Source: CAZMSD01 sp964568855 (lineage in GTDB: Bacteria; CAIWAD01). From it: 37,800 bases of DNA. The position numbers and the translations under genes are program-made. The DNA lies in the NCBI GenBank assembly GCA_964568855.1, contig CAZMSD010000039.1:1-37800 (forward strand), in the 5' to 3' direction. Positions 22,802 through 31,913 of the stretch are shown here, piece by piece (the first letter of the stretch is position 1; every line of letters starts with the position of its first letter). The notes beneath the pieces were generated by a model, which had not been told where the DNA came from, did not search any database, and saw nothing but the letters and a program-made list of their open reading frames with translations.

Positions 22802-24013
22802 TCACGGCGCTTCCCTGAATTCGCGGATCGCCCAGCCCGCCACCCCGCAGCCCGCGGCCAGAAGGGCGATCAGCCCGTAAACTTCGTTGATCGGCAGCCA
22901 CTCACTCACCAGCCCGGTCAGGGCCGCGGAGACGGCGCTCAAACCCACAACGGCCACCGAGATCATGCTGAAGATCCGTCCCTGGAATTCAGCGGGTACG
23001 ATTTTCTGCACCAGTGTCGGTCGCGGGACGATGATCATGGGGATCACCAGCGAATGGATCACGAGCGTCAGGTAGGCCCCGGCGAAACTCTTCACCCACA
23101 TCAGGGGCAGGAAGGTCAAGCCGTCCAGCAGGATGCCCCAGAGCAGCAGGTGGCTGTTCCGCGCGCCACGTCCGAAGATATTGAGCAGCACGGTTCCCGT
23201 GAGCGTACCCACGGCATAAGCGGAGAGCAGGAATGCGTACTCCGCCGCCCCGCCGTGCAGTATCTCGCGAACGAAGATCGGCGTGCCCACGATGGCCGGT
23301 CCCATGATGAACAGGTTGTCCACGGCGGTGATCATCAGCAGGGCCCAGAGGCAGCGATTACCACGGGCGTAACTCAAACCCTCGCGAACGTCCCTGATGG
23401 CGGTCGTGTCGCGCGTCTTTCCCTGTCCCTGGACGGCGCCGGGACTGCCGGTCGTGCGATGAATTCCCATGATCAGCACGAAAGACACCATGAACGTCAG
23501 CGCGTCCACCGTGAAGAGATGGACCTCGCCCACCAGCGGGATCAGCAGTCCCGCCAGGGCGGGTCCTAACAGCAGGGCGAACTGCCAGCCCGACTGGATC
23601 ATCGAGTTGGCTTTCAGCAGGTCCTGCCGCGGAACCAGTTGAGGAATGATCGCGTCGCGCGCCGGGTTGAACGCTGCGTTGAACATGGCCATCGCGAATG
23701 TGATACAACCCAGCAGCAGTCCGTTCAACCCGCCGGCGTAGTAGAGCGCGGGAACCAGCAGCACGAGCAGAGCCCGGGCAAGATCGGCGCCCAGCATCAT
23801 CCGGCGTCTATCGAGTCGATCGGCCAGGGCCCCGGCGAACAGTCCGAAGAGCAGGGTCGGCAGGTAGATACTCATGGCCACCAGACCGGTGGCCGATTTC
23901 GATCCCGTGAGCTCCAGCATCAGCCACAGCAGGGCGATCTGGAACACGGAATCGCCCAGCTGGGAGACGACCTCGCCCAGCCACAGGCGCAGCAGGTCGG
24001 GCGCTTCGGCCAT
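22802..24013 (-). CDS. MFS transporter, EntS/MFS_3-like exporter
   Basis: About 403 residues from ATG 24013 (MAEAPDLLRLWLGEVVSQLGDSVFQIALLWLML...), where related exporters usually begin; the frame stays open to a GTG at 24184, which would add 57 Arg/Pro-rich residues overlapping the upstream gene. About 12 hydrophobic segments are visible. The loop between helices 2 and 3, GALADRLDRRRMM, matches the MFS G-x-x-x-D-R-x-x-R-R motif. FNPARDAIIPQLVPRQDLLKAN is typical of the MFS_3/enterobactin-exporter group, as is VQKIVPAEFQGRIFS in the second half. Substrate unknown; efflux of a small molecule is likely. The start site is the least certain part. Confidence 0.85.
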   Translation of the reverse strand: MAEAPDLLRLWLGEVVSQLGDSVFQIALLWLMLELTGSKSATGLVAMSIYLPTLLFGLFAGALADRLDRRRMMLGADLARALLVLLVPALYYAGGLNGLLLGCITFAMAMFNAAFNPARDAIIPQLVPRQDLLKANSMIQSGWQFALLLGPALAGLLIPLVGEVHLFTVDALTFMVSFVLIMGIHRTTGSPGAVQGQGKTRDTTAIRDVREGLSYARGNRCLWALLMITAVDNLFIMGPAIVGTPIFVREILHGGAAEYAFLLSAYAVGTLTGTVLLNIFGRGARNSHLLLWGILLDGLTFLPLMWVKSFAGAYLTLVIHSLVIPMIIVPRPTLVQKIVPAEFQGRIFSMISVAVVGLSAVSAALTGLVSEWLPINEVYGLIALLAAGCGVAGWAIREFREAP

Positions 24014-24135
24014 CCGGCGAAGGCTTTCCCGCAGCCGCCTCAAGAACGGATGTCCGCGATAAAGCGCCCGCGGTACAGATCCGGGTTGCGATGGATCAAT
24101 CCTGACTCCTGCTCCGGCCCGCGCTCCGACATCCG

Positions 24136-24834
24136 CTATCGATCCCGCGGCAGGATTCGGATCACGGGGGATTCCGCGCCGCACCAGCGGCCGAACAACT
24201 CGGCGAGCCGCTCCAGGTGGGCGCGCAGCCGGTCGAGCGGATAATCTCCGGGGACGAAGACCACCGACAGGATGTCCTTCGTCCTTTCAGTGATACAGGT
24301 GCGGGGTGAATCGCTGGTGGGCGACCCGAAGGCGCCTTCTTCGTCGAACAGGCCCAGCCGTTTCTCGAGGCGGACGCGGTCCTTGCGGATCCCGGGAAAG
24401 CCTTCCCCGGGGCAGCCCAGGCGGGCCTTCGCACTTCCCTTTATGCGGTCCCGATCGTAGAGGCCCAGTGGCAGCAGGAATTCCAGCGAGGCCTGGTTGG
24501 CCGCGTCGACGAGGTTGTTGATCCGGTAGAGCGAACCGCCCTTGAGCACCCGCCGCAGCAGCGCCTCCGAGGATGGCCGAATCTTGGTGGGATCGATGCC
24601 CACGGCCCGGTACAGCCGCCGGGCCGCCTGGAGCCCGTCGATCCCCGCGGGAGCCGTCCCGGCGTGGCGTCGCCTGAGTTCCTCCTGCAGGCGGCCGATA
24701 TCATCCTGCTGCGCGGAACCCGGCCCGCCCACGCGGACTCCGTCCATCACCAGCGCGCCCAGCAGGACGCGGCCTTCGAGTTCGGGATCCAGTTCGAGCG
24801 TCACGGAAATCTTGCCGGAGGACGCTTCGCCCAC
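24136..24834 (-). CDS. B3/B4 tRNA-binding-domain protein (PheRS beta-like)
   Basis: 232 residues from ATG 24834. The segment ARRLYRAVGIDPTKIRPSSEALLRRVL followed by LYRINNLVDAANQASLEFLLPLGLYDRDRIKG (with breaks) is the classic B3/B4 domain of phenylalanyl-tRNA synthetase beta, here as a stand-alone protein. Stand-alone versions are suspected of editing or binding misacylated tRNA or amino-acid adducts, but the role is not established. The last part, CITERTKDILSVVFVPGD, also fits the family. It lies between the SUF operon and the MFS gene on the same strand; the link with SUF is probably only positional. The MFS frame may overlap its 3' end if the GTG start of that gene is used. Confidence 0.8.
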   Translation of the reverse strand: MGEASSGKISVTLELDPELEGRVLLGALVMDGVRVGGPGSAQQDDIGRLQEELRRRHAGTAPAGIDGLQAARRLYRAVGIDPTKIRPSSEALLRRVLKGGSLYRINNLVDAANQASLEFLLPLGLYDRDRIKGSAKARLGCPGEGFPGIRKDRVRLEKRLGLFDEEGAFGSPTSDSPRTCITERTKDILSVVFVPGDYPLDRLRAHLERLAELFGRWCGAESPVIRILPRDR

Positions 24835-24910
24835 AATCGATTATCCCTTCCCCGCCGTTTCCCGGTGCAGGGAACAGCGGCGTGTTACACTTTCCATTCC
24901 CGGCTGTCGT

Positions 24911-25228
24911 TCAGAAAAACCCCAACTGCAACTTGGCCGCCTCGGACATCATCCCGCGGGTCCAGGCCGGATCCCAGACCAGTTCGACCTTCGCGTCCCT
25001 CACGCCCGGGACGCGTGATACGTTATCCTCTACGCGGCGGGGCAAGGCCTCCGCCTCGGGACAGTTGGGCGCGGTGAGCGTCATCCGAATCGTCACCGCG
25101 CGGTCCTCGCCGATGTCGATGTTGTAGATCAACCCCAGTTCGTAGACGTCGACGGGGATTTCGGGGTCGTAGACGGTTTTCAGCGCGGCGACGATCCGCT
25201 GCTCCAGTTCCTGTCCTGCCTGTGTCAT
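24911..25228 (-). CDS. sufT: SufT/MIP18-family (DUF59) iron-sulfur assembly factor
   Basis: 105 residues from ATG 25228. It shows the DUF59 pattern: ELEQRIVAALKTVYDPEIPVDVYELGLIYNIDI, then VTIRMTLTAPNCPEAEALP with the conserved Cys in the T-x-P-x-C motif, and AKVELVWDPAWTRGMMSEAAKLQLGF. Known: such proteins assist maturation of Fe-S proteins and are often the last gene of SUF operons in many phyla. It follows sufS by about 40 nt on the same strand, in line with that role. The gene symbol rests on context; PaaD-like relatives share the fold. Confidence 0.9.
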   Translation of the reverse strand: MTQAGQELEQRIVAALKTVYDPEIPVDVYELGLIYNIDIGEDRAVTIRMTLTAPNCPEAEALPRRVEDNVSRVPGVRDAKVELVWDPAWTRGMMSEAAKLQLGFF

Positions 25229-25269
25229 ACAAGCTCCCAGCGGTATCGCGCGGCTGCGTAGAATGACTC

Positions 25270-26625
25270 CTACACCCTCAGCATTTCAACGGCCTTCTCC
25301 AGCGCGCGCACCAGCGCATCGACCTCTTCCCGGGTGTTGTACAGCGCGAAGGAGGCGCGGGCCGTTCCGGGCAGGCCGAAGAAGTCCATCACAGGCTGCG
25401 CGCAGTGATGGCCGCTGCGGATGGCCACGCCCTCCAGGTCCAGCAGGGTGCCCAGGTCCGAGGGATGGGTGCCCTCGATGGTGAAGGAGATCACGGCGGA
25501 CTTGCGCTCCGCCGTGCCCACGATCCGCAGGCCGGGGATTTCCTCCAGGCGACTGGTTGCATACTCCATCAGGGCCTTTTCGTACTCGGCTATCCGCTCG
25601 AGGCCGATGGTCTCGATGTAATCCAGGGCGGCGGCGAGTCCCACGGCCCCGGCGATGTTGGGAGTTCCGGCCTCGAAACGGAAGGGCAGCTCGTTGTACT
25701 CGGTTCGCTCGAAGCGAACCGAGCTGATCATGTCCCCGCCGCCCTGCCAGGGCGGCAGTTGCTCGAGCAGCCCGGGCCTGCCGTAGAGCGCGCCGATTCC
25801 GGTGGGTCCGTAGAGCTTGTGCCCCGAGAAGACGTAGAAATCGCAGTCCAGCTCGCGCAGGTCCACACGCTGGTGCGCCACCGCCTGCGCCCCGTCGATC
25901 AGCAGGTGTGCCCCCGCCGCCCGCGCGGCGCGGGCCATGCGTGAGACATCGTTCACGGTGCCGAGGGCGTTGGAGACGTGGGCGACCGCCGCCAGCCGGG
26001 TGCGCGGTCCCAGCAGGCGCTCGAATTCACCGGGAATCACCTGCCCGCGCTCGTCGATGGGCGCAGCCACGAGCCGGGCCCCGCGCCGTTCGCAGGCCAT
26101 CTGCCAGGGCACGATGTTCGAGTGGTGCTCGAGCGCGGTCACCAGGACTTCGTCACCCTCGCGCAGAAAGGCTTCCCCGTAGGCGTACGCGACGAGGTTG
26201 ATACCCTCGGTCGCGCCGCGCGTGAAGACCAGGCCCTCCGTCGACTCCGCGGACAGGAAACGCCGTACGCGCTCCCGGGCGCCCTCGTAGAGCAGGTTGG
26301 CGCGCTCGCTGAGTTCGTGCACGCCGCGGTGCACGTTGGCGTAGTCGTTCCGGTAAAAGCGGTCCATGGCTTCCAGCACGGAGAGCGGTTTCTGCGTGGT
26401 GGCCGCGTTGTCCAGGTAGACCAGCGGCTTGCCGTGCACCTTGCGGCCCAGCACGGGGAAATCCTGGCGGATTACTTCCGGATCGAATCCTCCGCCCGGC
26501 GGTTCCGCGGCAGTGGCATCCCGGTTCGCTGCGCTCTCCGCGGAGGCGTCGCGACCGCTTCCTTCCAGAGTTTCAGCGGCGGCATGAACGGACGGCGCGT
26601 CCCGGGGTTCGTGCTGTATCACCAT
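25270..26625 (-). CDS. sufS: SufS cysteine desulfurase
   Basis: 451 residues from ATG 26625 (GAGG upstream). The first ~45 residues are an Ala/Glu/Arg-rich extension absent from most SufS. The enzyme begins at FDPEVIRQDFPVL, followed by VYLDNAATTQKP, the PLP-binding FSGHKLYGPTGIGALYGR with the Schiff-base lysine, and GVAIRSGHHCAQPVM with the persulfide-forming cysteine. PLP-dependent desulfuration of cysteine supplies sulfur to the SufBCD scaffold. No SufE or SufU gene is visible next to it; a sulfur acceptor would have to be elsewhere. It is 26 nt downstream of sufD. The extension might be mis-started sequence: an internal start closer to FDPE would give a normal-length protein. Confidence 0.93.
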   Translation of the reverse strand: MVIQHEPRDAPSVHAAAETLEGSGRDASAESAANRDATAAEPPGGGFDPEVIRQDFPVLGRKVHGKPLVYLDNAATTQKPLSVLEAMDRFYRNDYANVHRGVHELSERANLLYEGARERVRRFLSAESTEGLVFTRGATEGINLVAYAYGEAFLREGDEVLVTALEHHSNIVPWQMACERRGARLVAAPIDERGQVIPGEFERLLGPRTRLAAVAHVSNALGTVNDVSRMARAARAAGAHLLIDGAQAVAHQRVDLRELDCDFYVFSGHKLYGPTGIGALYGRPGLLEQLPPWQGGGDMISSVRFERTEYNELPFRFEAGTPNIAGAVGLAAALDYIETIGLERIAEYEKALMEYATSRLEEIPGLRIVGTAERKSAVISFTIEGTHPSDLGTLLDLEGVAIRSGHHCAQPVMDFFGLPGTARASFALYNTREEVDALVRALEKAVEMLRV

Positions 26626-26651
26626 TCGTCCTCGCGATCTCTTCGGCGCGC

Positions 26652-28012
26652 TCAACGAGCCAGATGTCCGGTGAGCAGGCGGTCCAGGTGGGAAATCAGC
26701 TCCACGGTTCGAATGCGCCCGACCAGATCCGACGCGAAGGCGTGGATCAGCAGACGCCTGGCGTGCGACAGCTCGATACCGCGCGAGCGCAGGTAGAACA
26801 GTGCCTCGTCCTGCAGGCTGCCCACGGTGGACCCGTGGGTGCATTTCACGTCGTCCGCGTAGATCTCGAGCTGCGGCCGGGACCATGAACGCGCACGTTC
26901 CGACAGCAGCAGGCTGCGGCTGGACTGCTCCGCGTCGGTGCGCTGGGCGTCCCTGTGCACGCGGATCCTGCCTGTGAAAACGCCCTGCGCCCGGTCGTCC
27001 AGGATCCCGCGGAAGATCTGGCGGCTGCTGCAGTCCGGCGCCAGGTGCTCGATCGCGGTATGGGTGTCCACGTGCTGCTCGCCGTCCAGGATAGTCAAGC
27101 CGTTCACTTCGGCATGCGCCCCCGGGCCTTCCAGCCGCACCTCGGCCTGGTTACGTGCCGTCGCTCCTCCGAACGTCAGCGTATGCGTCCGGAATCCGGC
27201 CTTCCGCTCGATCCGGGCGAACAGGTTGGATACGCGCGTCGCGCGCCGCCCGTCCCGCTGCAGGCGAATATGCTCGAACGCGGCGCCCTCGCCGACGTGG
27301 AACTCGCTTAGCGCGTTGCAGAAACAGGGCGACCGCTCCGTTCCCCCGTGGCACTCCAGCAGGGTGGCCGAGCTTTCGCGTCCCGCGTGAACGAGGATGC
27401 GCTGCTGCACGGCCAGCGACTCCGCGCCCGGCGCCGTGATACTCAGCAGCATCAGCGGACGCTTTAGTCTCACCCCGTCGGGGATCCACAATCCGCAACC
27501 GTCGCGGGCCAGGGCGGTGTTCAGCGCCGCGAAGGGCCACCCCTCCAGGGGCGCCAGTCCGCCGTATTCCGCGAGCAGCGGATGGCCGCTGGAACCAGCA
27601 TCGCGATCATGCCCGTTCTCTCGCTCGGTCGGAACAAGTTCCGCCAGGCTTCCGGCCGCCACGCCTTCAGGCAGCTCGTCGATCCGAGACAGTTCGCGAC
27701 GGAAACCGCCGTTCACGAAAACCAGCGTGTGACAATCCAGGGCCTCGAACACCAGGCCGCGGATCAACTCCTCCACCGGCTCCGTCTCCTCTACGCCGGG
27801 CACCGCACCGAAGCGCTCCCCGGTCAGAAAGTCCAGGTCGGTGTAGCGCCAGTCCTCCTCGCCGGTCCCCGGCAGGCCCGAGGCGGCGAAGATGTCCGCC
27901 GCCCGTTTCGCCAGGCGCGGATGCAGGGAGCCATCGGAAGCGGCCGCCGCCGCGGAGGCCTCCTCCACCAGTTCCGCCAGCGTGGCGGACGATGCGCGGG
28001 TCCGGGATTCCA

Positions 28013-28013
<1 letters not shown>
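26652..28013 (-). CDS. sufD: SufD, SUF scaffold subunit
   Basis: 453 residues from ATG 28013, whose A overlaps the last base of the sufC stop (TGATG), so translation is coupled. EEDWRYTDLDFL near the N-terminus and the C-terminal block LEIYADDVKCTHGSTVGSLQDEALFYL are diagnostic of SufB/SufD beta-helix scaffold proteins. The His in C-T-H-G-S-T corresponds to the residue implicated in Fe-S assembly in E. coli SufD. It forms the SufBC2D complex. The middle part (EHLAPDCSSRQIFRGILDD) also matches the family. Position fourth in the SUF operon. Confidence 0.93.
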
Positions 28014-28804
<791 letters not shown>

Positions 28805-28852
28805 GACTTCCTCGATTCCACGGCGGTCGCGACGACCGCCTTCGCGCGCGGG

Positions 28853-30298
28853 TCAGCCCACGCTTCCTTCCAGGCTTACTCCCAGCAGCTTCTGCGCTTC
28901 CACGGCGAACTCCATCGGCAACTCGGCCAGCACTTCCTTGCAGAATCCGTTGACGATCATCGAAACGGCGTCCTCCTCGGAGATCCCGCGCTGCCGGCAC
29001 AGGAAGACCTGGTCGTCGCTGATCTTCGAGGTCGTCGCTTCGTGCTCGACCCTGGCCGATGTGTTGCGCACGTCGATGTAGGGAAAAGTGTGGGCGCCGC
29101 AGCGGTCACCCATCAGCAGACTGTCGCACTGCGAGTAGTTGCGGGCGCCCTGCGCCCCGCCGGAAACCTGCACCAGCCCGCGGTAGGTGTTCTGGCTGCG
29201 GCCGGCGGAGATGCCCTTGGAGATGATCGTGCTGCGCGTGTCACGCCCCAGGTGGACCATCTTGGTTCCAGTGTCCGCCTGCTGGAGGTTGTTGGTCATG
29301 GCCACCGAGAAGAATTCCCCTACCGAGCGGTCTCCCTTGAGAATGCAGCCGGGATATTTCCAGGTGATGGCGGACCCGGTCTCCACCTGGGTCCAGGAGA
29401 TCTTCGAGTCGTGGCCCGCGCAGAGTCCCCGCTTGGTGACGAAGTTGTAGATGCCGCCGCGGCCTTCCGCATCTCCCGGATACCAGTTCTGCACCGTGGA
29501 ATACTTTATCCGCGCCCGGTCGTGTGTCACGAGCTCCACCACCGCCGCGTGGAGCTGGTTCTCGTCGCGCATCGGGGCGGTGCAGCCCTCCAGGTAGCTC
29601 ACGTAGCTGTCCTCGTCGGCCACGATCAGCGTGCGCTCGAACTGGCCCGTATTGGCCGCGTTGATCCGGAAATAGGTCGACAGCTCCATCGGGCAGCGCA
29701 CGCCCTTCGGAATATAGACGAAGGACCCGTCGCTGAAGACGGCCGAGTTGAGCGCCGCGTAGAAGTTGTCCCGGGGGGGCACCACGCTGCCCAGGTAGCG
29801 TCTCACGAGATCCGGGTGCTCGCGCAGCGCCTCCGAGATCGAGCAGAAGATGATGCCCAGAGCGGCCAGTTCTTCCTTGTAGGTGGTCGCCACGGACTGG
29901 CTGTCGAAAACGGCGTCCACCGCCACGCCGGCCAGGCGCTCCCGCTCCTCGAGCGGAATGCCCAGCTTCTCGAAAGTGGCCAGCAGCTCGGGATCCACGT
30001 CTTCCAGGCTCCGCGGGCCCTCCTTGGCGCGGGGCGCCGAATAGTAGATGATACTCTGGAAGTCGATCGGCGGGTGGTTGACCTTGGCCCAATTCGGCTC
30101 CGCCATGCGCCGCCAGGTCCGCAGCGCCTTCAGCCGCCATTTAAGCATGAACTCCGGTTCTTCCTTCTTGGCCGAAATGGTTCGGACGACCTCCTCGTCC
30201 AGGCCGGGAGGTACGGTATCCGTTTCGATGTCCGTTACGAAACCGTACTTGTATTCCCGCGCGGCAAGATCCTGCAGTTCGGCTTCCTTCCCGGTCAT
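28853..30298 (-). CDS. sufB: SufB, SUF scaffold subunit
   Basis: 481 residues from ATG 30298, a normal SufB length. Conserved blocks: YKYGFVTDIETDTVPPGLDEEVVRTIS at the start; VFSDGSFVYIPKGVRCPMELSTYFRIN; IKYSTVQNWYPGDAEGRGGIYNFVTKRG; and the Fe-S assembly region QCDSLLMGDRCGAHTFPY followed by HEATTSKISDDQVFLCRQRGI. The Cys in SQCDSLLMG matches the E. coli residue needed for cluster assembly. It lies 9 nt after the Rrf2 regulator, so it is regulator-coupled. Confidence 0.97.
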   Translation of the reverse strand: MTGKEAELQDLAAREYKYGFVTDIETDTVPPGLDEEVVRTISAKKEEPEFMLKWRLKALRTWRRMAEPNWAKVNHPPIDFQSIIYYSAPRAKEGPRSLEDVDPELLATFEKLGIPLEERERLAGVAVDAVFDSQSVATTYKEELAALGIIFCSISEALREHPDLVRRYLGSVVPPRDNFYAALNSAVFSDGSFVYIPKGVRCPMELSTYFRINAANTGQFERTLIVADEDSYVSYLEGCTAPMRDENQLHAAVVELVTHDRARIKYSTVQNWYPGDAEGRGGIYNFVTKRGLCAGHDSKISWTQVETGSAITWKYPGCILKGDRSVGEFFSVAMTNNLQQADTGTKMVHLGRDTRSTIISKGISAGRSQNTYRGLVQVSGGAQGARNYSQCDSLLMGDRCGAHTFPYIDVRNTSARVEHEATTSKISDDQVFLCRQRGISEEDAVSMIVNGFCKEVLAELPMEFAVEAQKLLGVSLEGSVG

Positions 30299-30307
30299 CG
30301 CTCCTCC

Positions 30308-30727
30308 CTACTCTTCCGCGCCGCGCTGCATCATCTCGCGCAGGCTGACCCGCTCGAGAGCATCGCGCAGCGCCTGGTTGATCCTGCGCCAGTTGGGGCT
30401 GAGCATGCAGTTGGCGCTGCAATCCCGGCCAGGGCCGCCGCTCTCCAGACACTGGGTGATGGCGATGGGTCCCTCGAGCGCCCGGATGATCTCCGCCACG
30501 CTGATCTCGCCGGGTTCGCGGCTCAGCCGGTAGCCCCCGTGGGCGCCCCGCTGCGACTCCAGCAGCCCGGCCCTCGCCAGCAGCTTGAGGATCTTGCCCA
30601 CCATGGGCTGCGGCAGGTTGGTCATCCGCGCCAGTTCGTTCGCGCTCTGCGGCCTCTCGGGAGCGCCGCCGGCGAACAGCGTAAGCAGGACTATTCCGTA
30701 GTCGGTCTGCTTGGTCAGGCGCAGCAA
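30308..30727 (-). CDS. Rrf2-family Fe-S-sensing regulator of the SUF operon
   Basis: 139 residues starting at TTG 30727, with GCGGAGG 5 nt upstream; no in-frame ATG at the right place. Winged helix: LRLTKQTDYGIVLLTLFA, SANELARMTNLPQPMVGKILKLLARAGLLESQRGAHGGYRLSR. Three cysteines follow (CLESGGPGRDCSANC), the usual Fe-S cluster ligand set of IscR/SUF-type Rrf2 proteins. The SUF-associated subtype begins MLRLTKQTDYGI, exactly as here. It would autoregulate the sufBCDS-sufT operon according to cluster status. An operator in the region upstream (30728-30800, AT-rich) is expected but I could not identify it. Confidence 0.93.
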   Translation of the reverse strand: MLRLTKQTDYGIVLLTLFAGGAPERPQSANELARMTNLPQPMVGKILKLLARAGLLESQRGAHGGYRLSREPGEISVAEIIRALEGPIAITQCLESGGPGRDCSANCMLSPNWRRINQALRDALERVSLREMMQRGAEE

Positions 30728-30981
30728 GTTTGCCTCCGCTTATTCGGTACTAAATTGGTTCTATTTACTGCAGAGCATAATAGTTCCTGGAACACGGAGC
30801 AAGCGCACACACTGTTAAGTGACAGATAGGTGTTTGTACGTGGCACCGCGGCACGATGCACTGGCTGCGAAAGGTCCTCACGCCCGGAGTTCATCCAGGT
30901 CCGTGGGGCCGGAAGAGCCGTCACGCGAATATGGGGACCCGAATTCCGATAATATGGGCCTAACTCAACCAAGGAGGAATC

Positions 30982-31314
30982 ATGACCTTCTTATTCCTGA
31001 GCTCCGACCAGATGGGCACGGGCGATCCCGAGCTGGGCCGCAAGTTGCTGAAGTCCTTCCTGGCCGCGCTGGCGGCCGGAGAGACGCGCGTGGACGTGGT
31101 GGGCTGTGCAAACTCGGGAGTCTTCCTCACCACCGAGGGCAGCGAAGTTCTCGAAAGCCTGCAGGCCCTCGAGGCGAAAGGCGCCCGCATCGCATCCTGC
31201 GGTGTCTGCCTGGAACACTACGGTCGCGGTGATAAGCTGCTGATCGGCGAGGTGGGCAATACGGAAATGAGCGTGCAAGTCATGACCACGGCGGACAGGG
31301 TCATCCAGCCCTGA
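30982..31314 (+). CDS. YedF/DsrE-like sulfur-transfer protein, stand-alone domain
   Basis: 110 residues from ATG 30982 behind AAGGAGGAA. MTFLFLSSDQMGTGDPELGRKLLKSFLAAL and GARIASCGVCLEHYGRGDKLLIGEVGN match the DsrE-like C-terminal domain of YedF, including the C-G-x-C-L-x-x-Y motif bearing the probable active cysteines. Typical YedF proteins have an N-terminal TusA domain; it is missing here. Known: these proteins are thought to handle persulfide or selenium. It is divergent from the SUF operon, which fits a sulfur-related role, but coregulation is unproven. Confidence 0.85.
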   Translation: MTFLFLSSDQMGTGDPELGRKLLKSFLAALAAGETRVDVVGCANSGVFLTTEGSEVLESLQALEAKGARIASCGVCLEHYGRGDKLLIGEVGNTEMSVQVMTTADRVIQP

Positions 31315-31422
31315 GTTCGCTTAAGGGAGTCTGCCTGGTCAGCGCGTCGCTCTTCGGTTGCAGGAGCGGGACTGAGCGACCGGAGACCCGCTTTGCCCGT
31401 GATGGAAGTCGAAAAATTGCAG

Positions 31423-31446
31423 CCGCCCCCCCTGGCGGCGGGGCGG
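31423..31446 (+). terminator. GC hairpin downstream of the YedF-like gene
   Basis: CCGCCCC and GGGGCGG pair around a 10-nt loop about 110 nt after the stop codon. The following bases (TTGGACTACC) lack a real T-tract, so termination is only possible. Confidence 0.3.
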
Positions 31447-31476
31447 TTGGACTACCTCTGCATCACCCAACAGGAC

Positions 31477-31654
31477 CTACATTACCAATAGCTTCATGTA
31501 CGTGATCCTGCCCTGCTGCGTCGACAGAGTATAGAAGTACACGCTGCTGCTTAGCGTGCCCGAACCAGTTCAATTTCTTCCAGCTTTCGAAGGAATGACA
31601 CATCAGCGGGCCGAGGCCCGCTGATGTCTTGCCATTGCCTTGCCTGGTGTTCAA
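31477..31654 (-). pseudogene. Frameshifted remnant of a secreted-protein C-terminal (FlgD-Ig-like) domain
   Basis: On the minus strand the frame ending at TAG 31477-31479 reads GTLSSSVYFYTLSTQQGR and ends ITYMKLLVM. This is the typical last part of FlgD-Ig-like or type IX-type sorting domains (L-S-S-G-V-Y-F-Y ... K-M-L-L), as in the intact gene at 34120-37512, which has LSSGIYIALAE. A TGA lies directly upstream in that frame, while the preceding residues SFESWKKLNW are in a neighbouring frame. So only a broken 3' fragment is left. No start or body of the gene is present nearby. Confidence 0.6.
31600..31627. repeat. Perfect 12-bp inverted repeat (stem-loop)
   Basis: ACATCAGCGGGC and GCCCGCTGATGT flank a four-base loop CGAG. 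There is no T-tract on either side, so it is a possible REP-like element, protein-binding palindrome or remnant of a mobile element end rather than a clear terminator. Confidence 0.6.
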
Positions 31655-31913
31655 GCCACCAATGCGCCATTTTTGACAGCAATTCCTGTGCCACTCATGA
31701 CACGTCCCTTTCTAACCTATTCTCAATGATTTGGCTTACCGCAGTGGACAGAAAAGTGTCCTAACCGCCGGAATTTGCACAGATTGAGCCTGGATTTTCT
31801 TATACGGAATTACGGTAGGTTTATGCTTCTACGTGACTTACGGGGTGGGCGTAGAGTCCGTTTCCAGAGTGATTTCATGTTTTACCGCTGTGGCTGAAGA
31901 GCAGACTCGGCGA

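Larger units (their letters stand above)
31315..31913. other. Non-coding stretch with hairpins and gene debris
   Basis: About 600 bases with no intact gene. It contains a GC hairpin (31423-31446), a frameshifted secreted-protein remnant (31477-31654), a perfect 12-bp inverted repeat (31600-31627), and GGACAGAAAAGTGTCC (31746-31761), a short palindrome that resembles insertion-sequence ends. The stretch looks like degraded or recently rearranged DNA. Confidence 0.5.

Noticed and set aside
31463..31654. A 63-residue minus-strand frame as an intact gene
   Set aside because: It contains only part of the gene remnant in the wrong frame; the recognisable C-terminus is in the neighbouring frame, so it is treated as debris.
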